Positions 51,046 to 60,153 of a DNA stretch of 60,153 nt are shown piece by piece; positions within the stretch are counted from its first letter, which is position 1; every line of letters begins with the position of its first letter. A program made the position numbers and the translations under genes. The stretch covers positions 1 through 60,153 of the forward strand of contig FZLR01000006.1 in NCBI GenBank assembly GCA_900197615.1, given 5' to 3'. The stretch comes from Rhodospirillaceae bacterium Spongia-Bin9. GTDB lineage: Bacteria; Pseudomonadota; Alphaproteobacteria; Bin65. The notes beneath the pieces were generated by a model, which was not told where the DNA came from, did not search any database, and saw nothing but the letters and a program-made list of their open reading frames with translations.

Positions 51046-52035
51046 TCAGCGCTCCAGGTCCGGCTCCAGGTCGTCCGGACTCACCGTACGGCCGCAAGCT
51101 CCGCAGATCGGCGCTGGCGTCAGCCGCAACCCACAGAGCTTGTGGGTCAGGATCAGGGGTGCCCGGCCGTGTCCTGCAATCCATTTATCGCCCCAGTGGA
51201 GCAGGGCGACGGTCAACGGATAGAGATCGAAGCCCTTTTCGGTGAGGATGTATTTGGCCCGTGCAGGCCGGCGCTGATAAAAATGCCGGGCGAGAATGCC
51301 GCAATCGGCCAGCCGGGCGAGCCTCTCGGCAAGGATGTTGGGGGCGATCCCGATAGCCCGCTCGATATCGCTGAACCGCCGGATACCGAACCAGCCGGCC
51401 GCCAGGACCAGCGCGGCCCACCGGTCGCCCAGGACATCCGCGGCAGTGACCGGCATGGCGCCTTCCCCCGGCGACGTACGCCGCCGCAGCCGGCGGAGGG
51501 GAGAAGACCGGTCAATCCCGGCGCCCGGGCCGGGCGCATAGGCGACATCGCGGGCGCGAATGGCGGCCTTGCAGACAGAACAGCCGAGAAGCGGCACGAA
51601 CGGTCGACCGCAGCCGGCATGGATGGCTTGGCGCCCGGCGCCCGCTTCGGATCCGCGTTCGGCCATCGGCGGAGAGCCCCAGTTCCGGTCCCAGGCGCGG
51701 ATCGCGTGGATGATCGGCGCCGTATCGCGCCCCATTTCAGCAAGCCGGTATTCGAAGCGGGCCGGCGCTGTCCGGTACTGGGTGCGCTCGACCAGCTCCT
51801 GATGCACGAGGTCGTCCAGCCTTGCAGCGAGCGTGCCGCGCGAAATTCCGAGCGACGCGGTCAGCCGGTCGAACCGTCCGGGCTCGAAGTGGAGTTCTCG
51901 GAGGATATTCAGAATCCATCGGTCGCCCAGGATGTCGAGCACCGGGTTGACGATGCTCGCCGACAGCAGCCTGCGGGCCGTCTCTACCGTTTCCGGTTCC
52001 TGGTCCGGAAGGTCGAATGGCTGAAACGGGGACAT
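51046..52035 (-). CDS. Duplicated HxlR-type regulator with two Cys/His clusters
   Basis: 329 residues from the ATG at 52035; a TTG 20 codons upstream is less likely. Two HxlR winged-helix domains are visible (about residues 30-120, ILGDRWILNILRELHF; and 200-285, VLGDRWAALVLAAGWF). Each is followed by H-X2-C-X9-C-X2-C with identical spacing: H139, C142, C152, C155 and H298, C301, C311, C314. These look like zinc-binding knuckles. Typical HxlR proteins have one domain of 110-150 residues and act as dimers. This one is a covalent dimer by duplication. It is divergent from livHMGF and likely regulates it. Confidence 0.88.
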   Translation of the reverse strand: MSPFQPFDLPDQEPETVETARRLLSASIVNPVLDILGDRWILNILRELHFEPGRFDRLTASLGISRGTLAARLDDLVHQELVERTQYRTAPARFEYRLAEMGRDTAPIIHAIRAWDRNWGSPPMAERGSEAGAGRQAIHAGCGRPFVPLLGCSVCKAAIRARDVAYAPGPGAGIDRSSPLRRLRRRTSPGEGAMPVTAADVLGDRWAALVLAAGWFGIRRFSDIERAIGIAPNILAERLARLADCGILARHFYQRRPARAKYILTEKGFDLYPLTVALLHWGDKWIAGHGRAPLILTHKLCGLRLTPAPICGACGRTVSPDDLEPDLER

Positions 52036-52098
52036 CGGCAGAAACCTCGCCGGTCGGGCCGGAGCGCGCAATCGAGACGCGGACAGGCGGAACAAACA

Positions 52099-52133
52099 GG
52101 TTGCTTAGATTAAGTCCAATAAGATAAGTAACC
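52099..52133. promoter_or_regulatory. Operator candidate upstream of livH
   Basis: GGTTGCTTA (52099-52107) and TAAGTAACC (52125-52133) are inverted with one mismatch over a 17-nt AT-rich spacer. They lie 63 nt from the HxlR-type gene and 81 nt from livH. Two unequal binding modules of the fused regulator could occupy such a split site. Confidence 0.5.
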
Positions 52134-52214
52134 GATAGTTCCGTCGGCAGGCAACAGTCCTGCGCGCGCAGCCGGCATGGGCGCCGGAACAACGCTACGG
52201 GAGGCACAACCGGC

Positions 52215-53087
52215 TTGCTGGATTTTCTGCAGCAGTCCCTCAACGGGTTTGCGACAGGCTGCATCTACGGTCTGGTCGCTCTCGGTTTCGTGCTGATCTA
52301 CAAGGCCTCGGAAATCGTCAACTTCGCCCAGGGCGACATGCTCATGCTGGGCGCCTTCGTGGGCTGGACCGCCCTCGATGTGTTGGGCTTCGGCTACTGG
52401 CCGGGCCTCCTGTTCACGATCCTCGCCTGCGCGGCTATCGGGTTCCTGCTCGACCGGCAGGTCATGCGGCCGATCATCGGGCAGCCGCAATTCGCCGGCA
52501 TTATGCTCACGATCGGCCTTGCCTTCACGATTCGCGGCGGCGTGATCATGATCTGGGGGCCGGAGGAGCGCAGCTTCCACACCCCCTTTTCGAACAAAAC
52601 CACCGCTTTCGGCAGCCTGGCGGTAGACGATGTCAGCCTGTCGATCGTCGCGGGAACGCTTGTCCTCTGCGCCGTACTTTTCATTTTCTTCCGGCGTTCC
52701 CGCCTCGGTGTCGCGATGCAGGCGGCCTCCCAGAACCAGCTCGCCGCCTACCTGATGGCGATACCGGTGAAGACCGTGAATTCGCTGGTCTGGGGGCTGA
52801 GCGCCGGGGTCGCCGCCGCCGCCGGCATGTTGCTTGCGCCTTCGCTTCTGGTCGACACGAACCTCTGGATCGTCGTGCTGAAAGGTTTCGGCGCCGCAAT
52901 TCTGGGCGGCTTCGGCAGCATTCCGGGCGCCGTCGTCGGCGGCATGATCATCGGGGTGTCCGAGCAACTGGTCGGCGTGTATCTGGATCCCGAATCGAAG
53001 GGTATCGCCGCCTACGTTATCCTTCTTGCCGTCCTGCTGGTCTGGCCCCAGGGGCTGTTCGGCGGCGCGGAACGCAAGCGGGTATAG
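52215..53087 (+). CDS. livH: Branched-chain amino acid-type ABC permease (LivH)
   Basis: 290 residues from a TTG at 52215, behind GGGAGG about 11 nt upstream; no ATG fits in frame nearby. Polytopic with about eight helices and the LivH motifs GCIYGLVALGFVLIYKAS, NFAQGDMLMLGAF and the EAA-like GFGAAILGGFGSIPGAVVGG. Forms the channel with LivM. First gene of a livH-livM-livG-livF-acyl-CoA synthetase-binding protein operon. Confidence 0.92.
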   Translation: MLDFLQQSLNGFATGCIYGLVALGFVLIYKASEIVNFAQGDMLMLGAFVGWTALDVLGFGYWPGLLFTILACAAIGFLLDRQVMRPIIGQPQFAGIMLTIGLAFTIRGGVIMIWGPEERSFHTPFSNKTTAFGSLAVDDVSLSIVAGTLVLCAVLFIFFRRSRLGVAMQAASQNQLAAYLMAIPVKTVNSLVWGLSAGVAAAAGMLLAPSLLVDTNLWIVVLKGFGAAILGGFGSIPGAVVGGMIIGVSEQLVGVYLDPESKGIAAYVILLAVLLVWPQGLFGGAERKRV

Positions 53088-53096
53088 GGTCCGGCC

Positions 53097-54169
53097 ATGC
53101 GCTTCGACTTCAAGACTCGCTACGAACAGGACTTGCGCCTCTTTCCGCACCGGACCGACCTGCTCGGCAACGGGGCGTTGCTGCTTTGCATGCTGGCGGC
53201 GCCGCTGGTGCTGCCGCAATATTTTCTCGGCGAGTTGACCTTCCTGCTCGTCTACGGCGTCGCCGCCATCGGACTGATGCTGCTTTCCGGCTTCGCGGGC
53301 CTGATATCGCTCGGCCACGCCGCCTTCATGGGCATCGGCGCCTATGCCCATGCCATCCTGCTGGAGGCCGGCCTGCCCTTTGCGCTGTCGCTGCCGCTCG
53401 CCGGGCTTATCGCCGGCGCCATCGGCATGCTGCTCGGCATTCCGGCGTTGCGCATGACCGGCCTCTATCTCGCCATCGCGACGCTCGCCTTCAGCATTAT
53501 CGTCGAGCATGTCATCGGCAAATGGGAAGGGCTGACCCAGGGCCATGGCGGCATGCAGGTGCCCGAAGCCTCGCTCGCCGGCTTCGACATGGGCGATATC
53601 GAATCCTTCTACTACACGGCGCTGGCCATCCTGTGCCTGGTTGTCGTCGGTACTGCGAACCTGTTGCGCTCCGCCACCGGTCGGGCATTGATCGCGCTGC
53701 GCGACAGCGAGGTCGCGGCCCAGGCCCTGGGCGTGAACCTGCCTTACGCCAAGGCGGTCGCCTTCTCCCTCTCGGCGGGGATTACCGGCATTGCCGGCGG
53801 CCTGTTCGCCCACCGGATCGGCTGGCTGGAGCCCGGATCGTTCAACGTCGTGCTGTCGCTTCAGCTCCTGATGATGGTGGTCGTCGGCGGCCTCGGCTCG
53901 CTGAAGGGCGCGCTCCTGGGAGTGGCCTTCCTCGGCGTGCTCGATCCGGCGATCGCGATCCTCAAGGATTACCTGCCTTCGGCGATCGGCGGCGCCGCCG
54001 GCCTGCAGCTCTTCCTGTTCGGCCTCGTCCTGGTGCTTTTCGTGCTGTTCGAGCCGCTCGGCCTCTACGGCCGCTGGCTGAAGATCAAGGCCTATTTCGA
54101 CCATTTCCCGATGTATCGCCGGGCCACCTTCCAGCGCACCAAGACCTATATGCAGTCGGAGCGCTACCG

Positions 54170-54173
<4 letters not shown>
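53097..54173 (+). CDS. livM: Branched-chain amino acid-type ABC permease (LivM)
   Basis: 358 residues, ATG 9 nt after livH. The protein has a soluble N-terminal stretch (about 1-20), then helices, with the LivM motifs GLISLGHAAFMGIGAYAHA and the EAA-like VVGGLGSLKGALLG. The C-terminal tail after residue 320 is basic and cytoplasmic. It overlaps livG by 4 nt (ATGA). Confidence 0.93.
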
Positions 54174-54930
<757 letters not shown>

Positions 54931-54934
<4 letters not shown>

Positions 54935-55704
54935 GCGGGCCTCTGCTCCAGGTTCGCAACGTGGAGAGCTACTACGGGCCGATCATGGCGCTGCGCGGCG
55001 TCAGTCTGGAGGTCGAGCGCGCGCAGATCGTCGCCGTGCTGGGCGCGAACGGCGCGGGCAAATCGACCCTGCTGCGTACGATCAGCGGCGTGATGGACCC
55101 GCGAGTCGGCACCATCGCCTTCGACGGCCAGGAGATTGCGGGACAGGATCCGGACAAGGTCGTCCGCCTCGGCATGAGCCTGGTGCCCGAGGGACGCCAG
55201 GTATTCCCGTTCCTCACCGTCGCCGAGAATCTGGACATGGGCGCCTTCGGCCGGCGTGACCGCACGGGAGTGCCGGAGGACCTGGAGCGGGTCTATCGCT
55301 ACTTCCCGCGGCTTGCCGAGCGGACCGGGCAACAGGCGGGTCTCCTCTCCGGCGGCGAGCAGCAGATGCTGGCGATCGGCCGGGCGATGATGGGCCGGCC
55401 AAAGATGCTGCTGCTCGACGAGCCGTCGCTGGGGCTCAGTCCCTTGCTGGTGCAGGAGATTTTCGCCATCGTGGCGCAGATCAACGGGGATCTCGGGACG
55501 ACTGTCCTGCTCGTCGAGCAGAATGCACGGGCGGCGCTCGGCTTCGCGCACTATGGCTACATCATGGAACTCGGCCGGATAGCGCTATCGGGCGACTGCG
55601 CCGACCTGCGCGACAATCCCGATGTCCAGGAATTCTATTTGGGTATCAAGGAAGGCGGCATCCGGGGCAAGCGCCGCTGGCGGAGGCGCAAGACATGGCG
55701 CTGA
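54931..55704 (+). CDS. livF: Branched-chain amino acid-type ABC ATP-binding protein (LivF)
   Basis: 257 residues from an ATG overlapping livG by 4 nt. Walker A is GANGAGKST, the signature is LSGGEQQMLAIGRAM, and Walker B is MLLLDEPSLGLSP. It carries about 15 extra residues after the usual end (YLGI), a strongly basic tail (RGKRRWRRRKTWR). The tail arises from reading over the start of the next gene, which it overlaps by 10 nt. Confidence 0.94.
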
Positions 55705-57536
55705 CCCGGCCCAACGGCCGCACTTCGCTGTTCGACCGGCTGCCCGCCACGCCGGCGCGCCTCTTCTGGCAGCGGGTGGCGGAGACGTCGGACTCGGTGG
55801 CGCTCCGGGAAAAGGCGCTCGGCATCTGGCGCAGCTTCACCTGGGCCGACTACGGGGAAAGCGTACGCCTGGCGGCGCATGCCATGGCCGATGCCGGGGT
55901 CGGGCGCGGCGACGTGATCTCGGTGCTCAGCGAGAACCGGCCCGAATGGATGTATTGCGATATCGCCGCCATTTCGATCGGTGCCATCGGCAACGGCATC
56001 TACACGACCTCCGCACCGCCCCAGGTTGCCTACGTCCTCAGGGATTCGCGGACGCGCATCGTATTCGTCGAAGACGAGGAGCAACTCGACAAGGTGCTCG
56101 AGGTGCGCGCCGATTGCCCGGACCTGCTGCGCGTCGTCGTCATCGATCCAACCGGGCTGCGCGAGTTCGACGATCCGATGGTCGAGACCTTCGCCGCCTT
56201 TCTGGAGCGCGGCGCCGCGCTCCGCGCGGCCGACCCGGACTTCGTGGACTCCGAGGTGGCCAAGGGCCGGCCCGACGACACCGCAATTCTGATCTACACA
56301 TCCGGAACGACTGGCCGCCCCAAGGCGGCCATGATCACCAACGACAATCTGATCTTCCAGATCGGAACCTCTCCCACCGTGGCCATGCTGAACCCGAGGG
56401 ACGAAATCCTGTCGTTTCTGCCGCTGTGCCACATCGCCGAACGCAATTTCGCCCTCTTCTTCCCCATCGCGCACGGCAATGTCGTCAATTTCGCCGAAAG
56501 CCCGGAAACCCTGTTCGGCAATCTCCGGGAACTCTCGCCGACCGCGGTCTTCGCGCCGCCGCGCCTGTGGGAGAAGATGTATTCCACCGTAACCCTGACG
56601 GTGAAGGATGCCCCGCCTTTCCAGCGCTGGGCCTACGGGCGGGCGCTGGCGATCGGCAACGCCGTCGCGGCGTCGGAGGAACGCGGCGAAAAGCCCGGCC
56701 TCCTGGCCGGACTGTTCGAGCGCCTGTTCGCCCGGCCGGTCCTGTACAATGTGCGGGCGGCCCTCGGGCTCAACCGGATCCAGCATGCCCTGACCGGCGC
56801 CGCGCCGGTCGCGCCCGATCTGATCCGCTGGTTCCGGGCGCTTGGCATCCGGCTGCGCGAAGGCTACGGCCTCACGGAGAGCGTCGGCCTGGTCACGATG
56901 ATGCCGCCCGGCCAGACCGTGCCGGGAAGCTGCGGTACGCCGCCCGACGGCATTGAGCTGCGCTTGTCCGAGCGCGGCGAAGTGCTGGTGCGCGGGCGCA
57001 ACGTGTTCCGGGGCTACCTGAACAAGCCGAAACAAACGGCCGAGGCGCTGGACGCCGATGGCTGGTTGCACACCGGCGATGTCGGCGAGCTTGGTTCGGA
57101 CGGCCATCTGCGGATCACCGACCGGCTGAAAGACGTAATCATAACCGAGGGCGGCAAGAACATCACGCCGTCGGAAATCGAGAACCGGCTCAAGTTCAGC
57201 CCGTTCATTGCCGATGCGGTCGTATTCGGCGACCGGCGAAAATACCTCACCTGCCTGGTGATGATCGATTATGACAATGTCGCCAAGTTCGCCCAGGACA
57301 ACCGGGTGCCGTTCACCAACTATGGCAGCCTGTGCAAGGCGCCGGAGGTCGACAAGCTGATCGATGGCGAAATCCGGCGGGTGAATGCCGGCCTCTCGCG
57401 GGTCGAACAGATCAAGAATTACCGGCTGATCGATATCGAATTGACGGCGGAGGACGAGGAGCTGACGCCGACGATGAAGCTGAAGCGCACCCTGATCGGC
57501 CGGAAATACGCACACATGATCGACGCCATGTATTGA
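55695..57536 (+). CDS. Long-chain acyl-CoA synthetase/AMP-binding protein
   Basis: 613 residues, ATG at 55695 inside the end of livF. The adenylation motif is YTSGTTGRPKAAMI (about 200-213), the A5-type motif is GYGLTESVGLV, and the late motifs are TGDVGELGSDG and DRLKDVIITEGGKNITPSEIE. Such enzymes activate fatty, aromatic or other carboxylic acids to CoA esters with ATP. Placement inside a LivHMGF operon suggests vectorial uptake and CoA activation of an organic acid, as in phenylacetate or long-chain acid transport gene sets. The binding protein follows. Confidence 0.92.
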   Translation: MALTRPNGRTSLFDRLPATPARLFWQRVAETSDSVALREKALGIWRSFTWADYGESVRLAAHAMADAGVGRGDVISVLSENRPEWMYCDIAAISIGAIGNGIYTTSAPPQVAYVLRDSRTRIVFVEDEEQLDKVLEVRADCPDLLRVVVIDPTGLREFDDPMVETFAAFLERGAALRAADPDFVDSEVAKGRPDDTAILIYTSGTTGRPKAAMITNDNLIFQIGTSPTVAMLNPRDEILSFLPLCHIAERNFALFFPIAHGNVVNFAESPETLFGNLRELSPTAVFAPPRLWEKMYSTVTLTVKDAPPFQRWAYGRALAIGNAVAASEERGEKPGLLAGLFERLFARPVLYNVRAALGLNRIQHALTGAAPVAPDLIRWFRALGIRLREGYGLTESVGLVTMMPPGQTVPGSCGTPPDGIELRLSERGEVLVRGRNVFRGYLNKPKQTAEALDADGWLHTGDVGELGSDGHLRITDRLKDVIITEGGKNITPSEIENRLKFSPFIADAVVFGDRRKYLTCLVMIDYDNVAKFAQDNRVPFTNYGSLCKAPEVDKLIDGEIRRVNAGLSRVEQIKNYRLIDIELTAEDEELTPTMKLKRTLIGRKYAHMIDAMY

Positions 57537-57592
57537 CGGCCGGTCAGGTGCGGCAGTGCAACCACGAAACCAACTTGCAACGCGAGGGAGAC

Positions 57593-58786
57593 ATGAAGCG
57601 AAAATTCGGAATGGCGGCCATATGGGCCGCGGCAGCCACAGTAGGGCTCAACGCGCACCCCGCCCTGGCCGAAACCCAGGGCGTATCGAACGATCGGATC
57701 CTGCTCGGGACCCATCTGGATCTGTCCGGCCCGGTGGCCGCGGGCATGCCCTTCGTCGCCAACGGCATGAAGATGAGGGTCGACGAGGCCAACGCGAAGG
57801 GCGGCGTCAACGGGCGCAAGATCGAGCTGATGATCGAGGACAGCGGATACCAGCCGGCCAAGGCCGCGCGTGCCGTTCAGAAGCTTGTGCTGCGCGACAA
57901 GGTGTTCGCCGTCGTCATGTCGTTCGGCACCGGCACATCCCTCGCCGGGTACCGGGTCGCCGCCAAGGCGGGCGTGCCCCATGTGTTTCCCTGGTCGGGC
58001 GTCGCCGGGCCGTTCCATGCCAAGAACAACCCGCTCAGCTTCACCTATATCGTCAACTACGATTGGGGCACGGCTGCCGGCGTGAGCTGGGCGGTCAGGG
58101 AGCTCGGCGCCAAGAAAGTCGGCGTGCTCTATCAGGACGATCTGTTCGGCAAGCTCGTGCTGAAGGGCGTGGCGACGGGCCTCGCCGTTCACGGCCAGAA
58201 AATTGCCGCGAAGGCGGGCTTCAAACCGGGCAGCGTCGATCTGTCGTCACAGCTTGCCAGCCTGCGCAAGGCGGGGGTCGATCTCGTCATTCTGGGCACC
58301 ATCGTGCGCGAAACGATCGGCGCTTATGCCGGTGCGCAGAAGATCGGCTGGAAGGTCAAGATGATGACGACCATTCCCGGCCGGAACCAGGTCGTCACCC
58401 TCTTGGCCGGCAAGGCGAAGATCGCCCTCGACGGCCTCTATGGCATCGGCCAGTGGCGCATTCACGGGCGCACCACCAAGAACAAGCGCGCCATCGCCTT
58501 CATCGGCGCCTATATGGCCAAGTACAAGCGCCCGCCTACGGCGGAATCCATGGTCGCCTACGCGAATATGGACTGGGTGATCCAGGGGCTCTCCAAGGCG
58601 GGCCGCAATTTGACCGCCAAGAGCTTCGCCGACGCCATGCGTTCGATGACCTACAAGGATCCGTTCGGCAACCCGGACCTGCGCCTGGACAAAGGCAACC
58701 ATGCGAGCCCGCAGTCGGTCGCCATCGACCGGGTCAGGAATGGGGCCTGGGAACGGCTGACACCGGCGATCACGTCGATCAAATAG
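57593..58786 (+). CDS. ABC transporter substrate-binding protein (LivJ/amide type)
   Basis: 397 residues from the ATG at 57593, preceded by GAGGGAGAC. The Sec signal peptide is about 1-25 (ending ALA). The type I periplasmic binding fold begins with ILLGTHLDLSGPVAAGMPF and contains KARAVQKL-like and VLYQDDLFGK elements. Last gene of the liv operon, so it is the dedicated receptor. Its ligand is likely a carboxylate activated by the co-encoded synthetase rather than a branched-chain amino acid. Confidence 0.92.
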   Translation: MKRKFGMAAIWAAAATVGLNAHPALAETQGVSNDRILLGTHLDLSGPVAAGMPFVANGMKMRVDEANAKGGVNGRKIELMIEDSGYQPAKAARAVQKLVLRDKVFAVVMSFGTGTSLAGYRVAAKAGVPHVFPWSGVAGPFHAKNNPLSFTYIVNYDWGTAAGVSWAVRELGAKKVGVLYQDDLFGKLVLKGVATGLAVHGQKIAAKAGFKPGSVDLSSQLASLRKAGVDLVILGTIVRETIGAYAGAQKIGWKVKMMTTIPGRNQVVTLLAGKAKIALDGLYGIGQWRIHGRTTKNKRAIAFIGAYMAKYKRPPTAESMVAYANMDWVIQGLSKAGRNLTAKSFADAMRSMTYKDPFGNPDLRLDKGNHASPQSVAIDRVRNGAWERLTPAITSIK

Positions 58787-58811
58787 GCCGCGCACCTTTC
58801 CGCTCGGCGAC

Positions 58812-58860
58812 GGGAGGCGCCGCCGCATCGTGGCGCCTCCCCGTAGCGGGGAGCAATTTT
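58812..58860 (+). terminator. Double hairpin terminator after the liv operon
   Basis: The first stem (GGGAGGCGCC 58812-58821, GGCGCCTCCC 58832-58841) shares bases with a second, CTCCCCG-TAG-CGGGGAG (58837-58853), which is followed by CAATTTTC. The two are mutually exclusive. The second has the features of an intrinsic terminator, 26-50 nt past the last stop. Confidence 0.65.
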
Positions 58861-59294
58861 CCGGAGGCCGAACGACCGGTGTCCGAAACCCGGCCCCTGT
58901 CCGGCGCCGGCCCATAGCAGCATCCCGTTCAATAAGGAGCTGGTTTCTTGCTATGCCGCTCGGCGCCCGGTCTGCGCCGGTTTTCCGATACGGCAAGGCT
59001 GACCGGTCAGGCAGAGAGCAGAAACTGCGGAGGGGTTGGAACGACGAAAGCAATTGCAGCCCCACGGCGCCAGAAGTTCGTTTCGATCTGCTTGCGCAAT
59101 GAGACAGATCGAATTTTCCAAATTCCAACCTGTCGAGCGGCGTATAGAACGGGCGCCGATCCGTACGCTAAATCATCGATAATGCGTGATTTCTTGGGGT
59201 CGAAATTCAGCGCCGAACAACACTCCTGCCCCGGACCTTCGACAGCCGGTCGAGCCGACAAAGCGGACGGGACGTTCGCTGCGCTTATAATTCG
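58861..59294. other. Intergenic stretch, no credible gene
   Basis: About 430 nt with only short, low-quality frames on both strands. Parts near 59090-59210 are more AT-rich than the flanks. Together with the chimeric remnant that follows, it suggests that this is an area of old rearrangement. Confidence 0.5.
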
Positions 59295-59603
59295 TCAGCA
59301 CCCGAGCCGTTCTGCAAGTTCGACCATGTTTTCGACTGCGAAGTCTACGCCGGGCGCGGCCCGGGCGTCCTCGATCCGGTCCTCGGCGTCCTCGGCCGGG
59401 CGGCGGATGAACGCGGTGCGCAGACCGCAGGCAGCGGCGGCGCGCAGATCGTCGTTATGCGACGCAACCATCAGGCACTGCGCCGGTTCGAGCCCGAGCA
59501 TGTCCACGGCGCCAAGATAGGCCTCGGGCCAGCCCGAGGAGCCGTTCGCGCCGGTAAGCCAGTAGATCATGATGTTAGTCAGGAGCGTGTCCCGGTCGAA
59601 ATG
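59295..59603 (-). pseudogene. Chimeric remnant: epoxide hydrolase fragment joined to haloacid dehalogenase C-terminus
   Basis: The frame reads DRDTLLTNIMIYWLTGANG (59597-59541), which matches the LLTNxMIYWxTG segment near the end of epoxide hydrolases. It then switches at about 59532 to WPEAYLGAVDMLGLEPAQCLMVASHNDDLRAAAACG, the C-terminal third of type II haloacid dehalogenases (motif IV region with HNxDL). Neither half has the rest of its domain or a start codon with ribosome site. The HAD part ends normally at 59295. It is a deletion or recombination scar. Confidence 0.6.
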
Positions 59604-60064
59604 ACAGGAAGGGGAGCAGCCCAGCGCTCCCCCCGCCGCTCGCGCGACAGAGCTACGATGCGCAGGGTTTCGCTCCACAGGTTATAGGGTGCCAGGTCGT
59701 CCGGGTCGGCCCATTCGGCTTGCTCGGCGTCGCTGGCGGCAGTCGGCTCACCGGCGGTCCAGTCGGCGTCGAAATCGACCAGGGTGTATTGCAGGGTGAC
59801 TGCGCCGCTTTCGTCGCGCCGGATCGTGTCGACGACGTCGAGCAGCGCGCCGAGGCGGATTTCGACGCCGGTCTCCTCCTGGACCTCGCGCACCGCCGCC
59901 TCGCGCACCGTCTCGCCGAGCTCCTGCCGGCCGCCGGGCAGGCTCCCGCCCCCGCGCATCGGCGATTTGCCGCGCCGGATCAGCAGCAGGCGCGCGCCCT
60001 TCCAGACGACGACCCCGACCCCGACGACCGGACGTTCGACCGGCCGTTCGAGGCGCTCCGGCAT
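59579..60064 (-). CDS. NUDIX hydrolase
   Basis: 161 residues from the ATG at 60064; an in-frame TTG lies eight codons upstream. The NUDIX box is GGRQELGETVREAAVREVQEETGVE (about residues 44-68), with all its catalytic glutamates present. The family hydrolyses nucleoside diphosphates linked to another group, for example 8-oxo-dGTP or ADP-ribose. The last few residues (PVISTGTRS) are encoded by DNA that belongs to the epoxide hydrolase fragment, so the natural C-terminus may have been replaced at the scar. Confidence 0.88.
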   Translation of the reverse strand: MPERLERPVERPVVGVGVVVWKGARLLLIRRGKSPMRGGGSLPGGRQELGETVREAAVREVQEETGVEIRLGALLDVVDTIRRDESGAVTLQYTLVDFDADWTAGEPTAASDAEQAEWADPDDLAPYNLWSETLRIVALSRERRGERWAAPLPVISTGTRS

Positions 60065-60104
60065 TTCCGGCGCAGCCGTCACCGGCAACGCCTCAGGCCC
60101 CGGT

Positions 60105-60153
60105 TCATGCCGAGGCGGCGCAATAGACCAGCGCCACGGTCAGGCGCTTGCGC
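60105..60153 (-). CDS. C-terminal end of an upstream gene, cut by window edge
   Basis: The last 49 nt read on the minus strand as RKRLTVALVYCAASA followed by TGA at 60107-60105. This is 41 nt before the NUDIX start and in the same direction, so it could be the 3' end of a co-transcribed gene. Too short to identify. Confidence 0.3.
   Translation of the reverse strand, partial: RKRLTVALVYCAASA

Noticed and set aside
52110-54104. 664-codon minus-strand frame opposite livH and livM
   Set aside because: An antisense shadow; both permeases on the plus strand have clear family motifs, membrane segments and operon overlaps.
58830-59102. 90-codon plus-strand frame after the liv operon
   Set aside because: It starts inside the terminator hairpins, has no ribosome site and has an arginine-rich composition without homology.
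59007-59261. 84-codon minus-strand frame in the 3' spacer
   Set aside because: No ribosome site, no recognisable family and atypical composition; it may contain a decayed fragment but I could not support one.

Overview
The window is about 60 kb of GC-rich DNA (roughly two thirds G+C by eye), densely coding, with many 1-10 nt gene overlaps and GTG or TTG starts. The gene content suggests a heterotrophic alphaproteobacterium, possibly a marine or host-associated Rhodospirillales-like lineage: three TRAP transporter solute receptors with two complete TRAP permeases, tripartite tricarboxylate (TTT) transporters, an ABC branched-chain-type importer, choline sulfatase, carnitine-type catabolic genes, and HflK/HflC with a DUF2065 protein. 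This placement is inferred from gene content. There is no rRNA, tRNA, CRISPR array or intact insertion sequence that I can see.

Layout. 1-2356: 3' part of a repeat-rich secreted protein with a Calx-beta domain and pre-peptidase-like modules. 2529-7640: class II aldolase (-) facing a TRAP operon with two paralogous solute receptors (+). 7641-9286: AT-richer stretch and a DUF4143 ATPase, probably acquired. 9337-15359: HAD phosphatase, GH3-like adenylating enzyme, GST (-), amidohydrolase and COG0523 GTPase. 15369-18408: truncated antitoxin, two CAP-domain proteins and Mrp/ApbC (all -). 18709-21103: hflK-hflC-DUF2065, with a heat-shock-like promoter upstream. 21150-26501: SDR-cupin-cyclase operon (-) divergent from an IclR regulator with a clear palindromic operator, then a hydratase and a Tat-exported binding protein.

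26702-34015: carnitine dehydrogenase and beta-keto acid cleavage enzyme (cdhA, cdhC) behind a LysR regulator (-). The regulator faces a creatinase/ectoine-hydrolase-like protein and a complete TRAP transporter (+) across a nested-palindrome promoter. 34085-42599: metallophosphoesterase, tctA, alpha/beta hydrolase, then tctA-tctB-ROK regulator (-) divergent from tctC (+), with a ROK-type operator between. 42686-46317: choline sulfatase and a large metallophosphoesterase fused to an unassigned C-terminal domain. 46318-47226: decayed DNA with RidA-like and aldehyde dehydrogenase remnants. 47227-50979: thiolase, carotenoid oxygenase and nitronate monooxygenase-like genes (-). 51046-58786: an unusual duplicated HxlR/zinc-ribbon regulator divergent from livHMGF, an acyl-CoA synthetase and a second ABC binding protein. 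58787-60153: terminator, a chimeric epoxide hydrolase/haloacid dehalogenase remnant, a NUDIX hydrolase and the end of another gene.

Taken together the window looks like a catabolic accessory region. Several regulator-transporter-enzyme modules each appear to take up and degrade a small organic molecule (quaternary amines and osmolytes, carboxylates, probably hydrophobic or aromatic acids). They are interspersed with housekeeping blocks (hflKC, mrp) and scars of gene loss. The most unusual items are the HxlR protein with two identically spaced Cys/His clusters, the nested palindromes at the LysR/M24 promoter, the fused metallophosphoesterase, and the chimeric or truncated gene remnants. No single wholly new defence or mobile system is evident.
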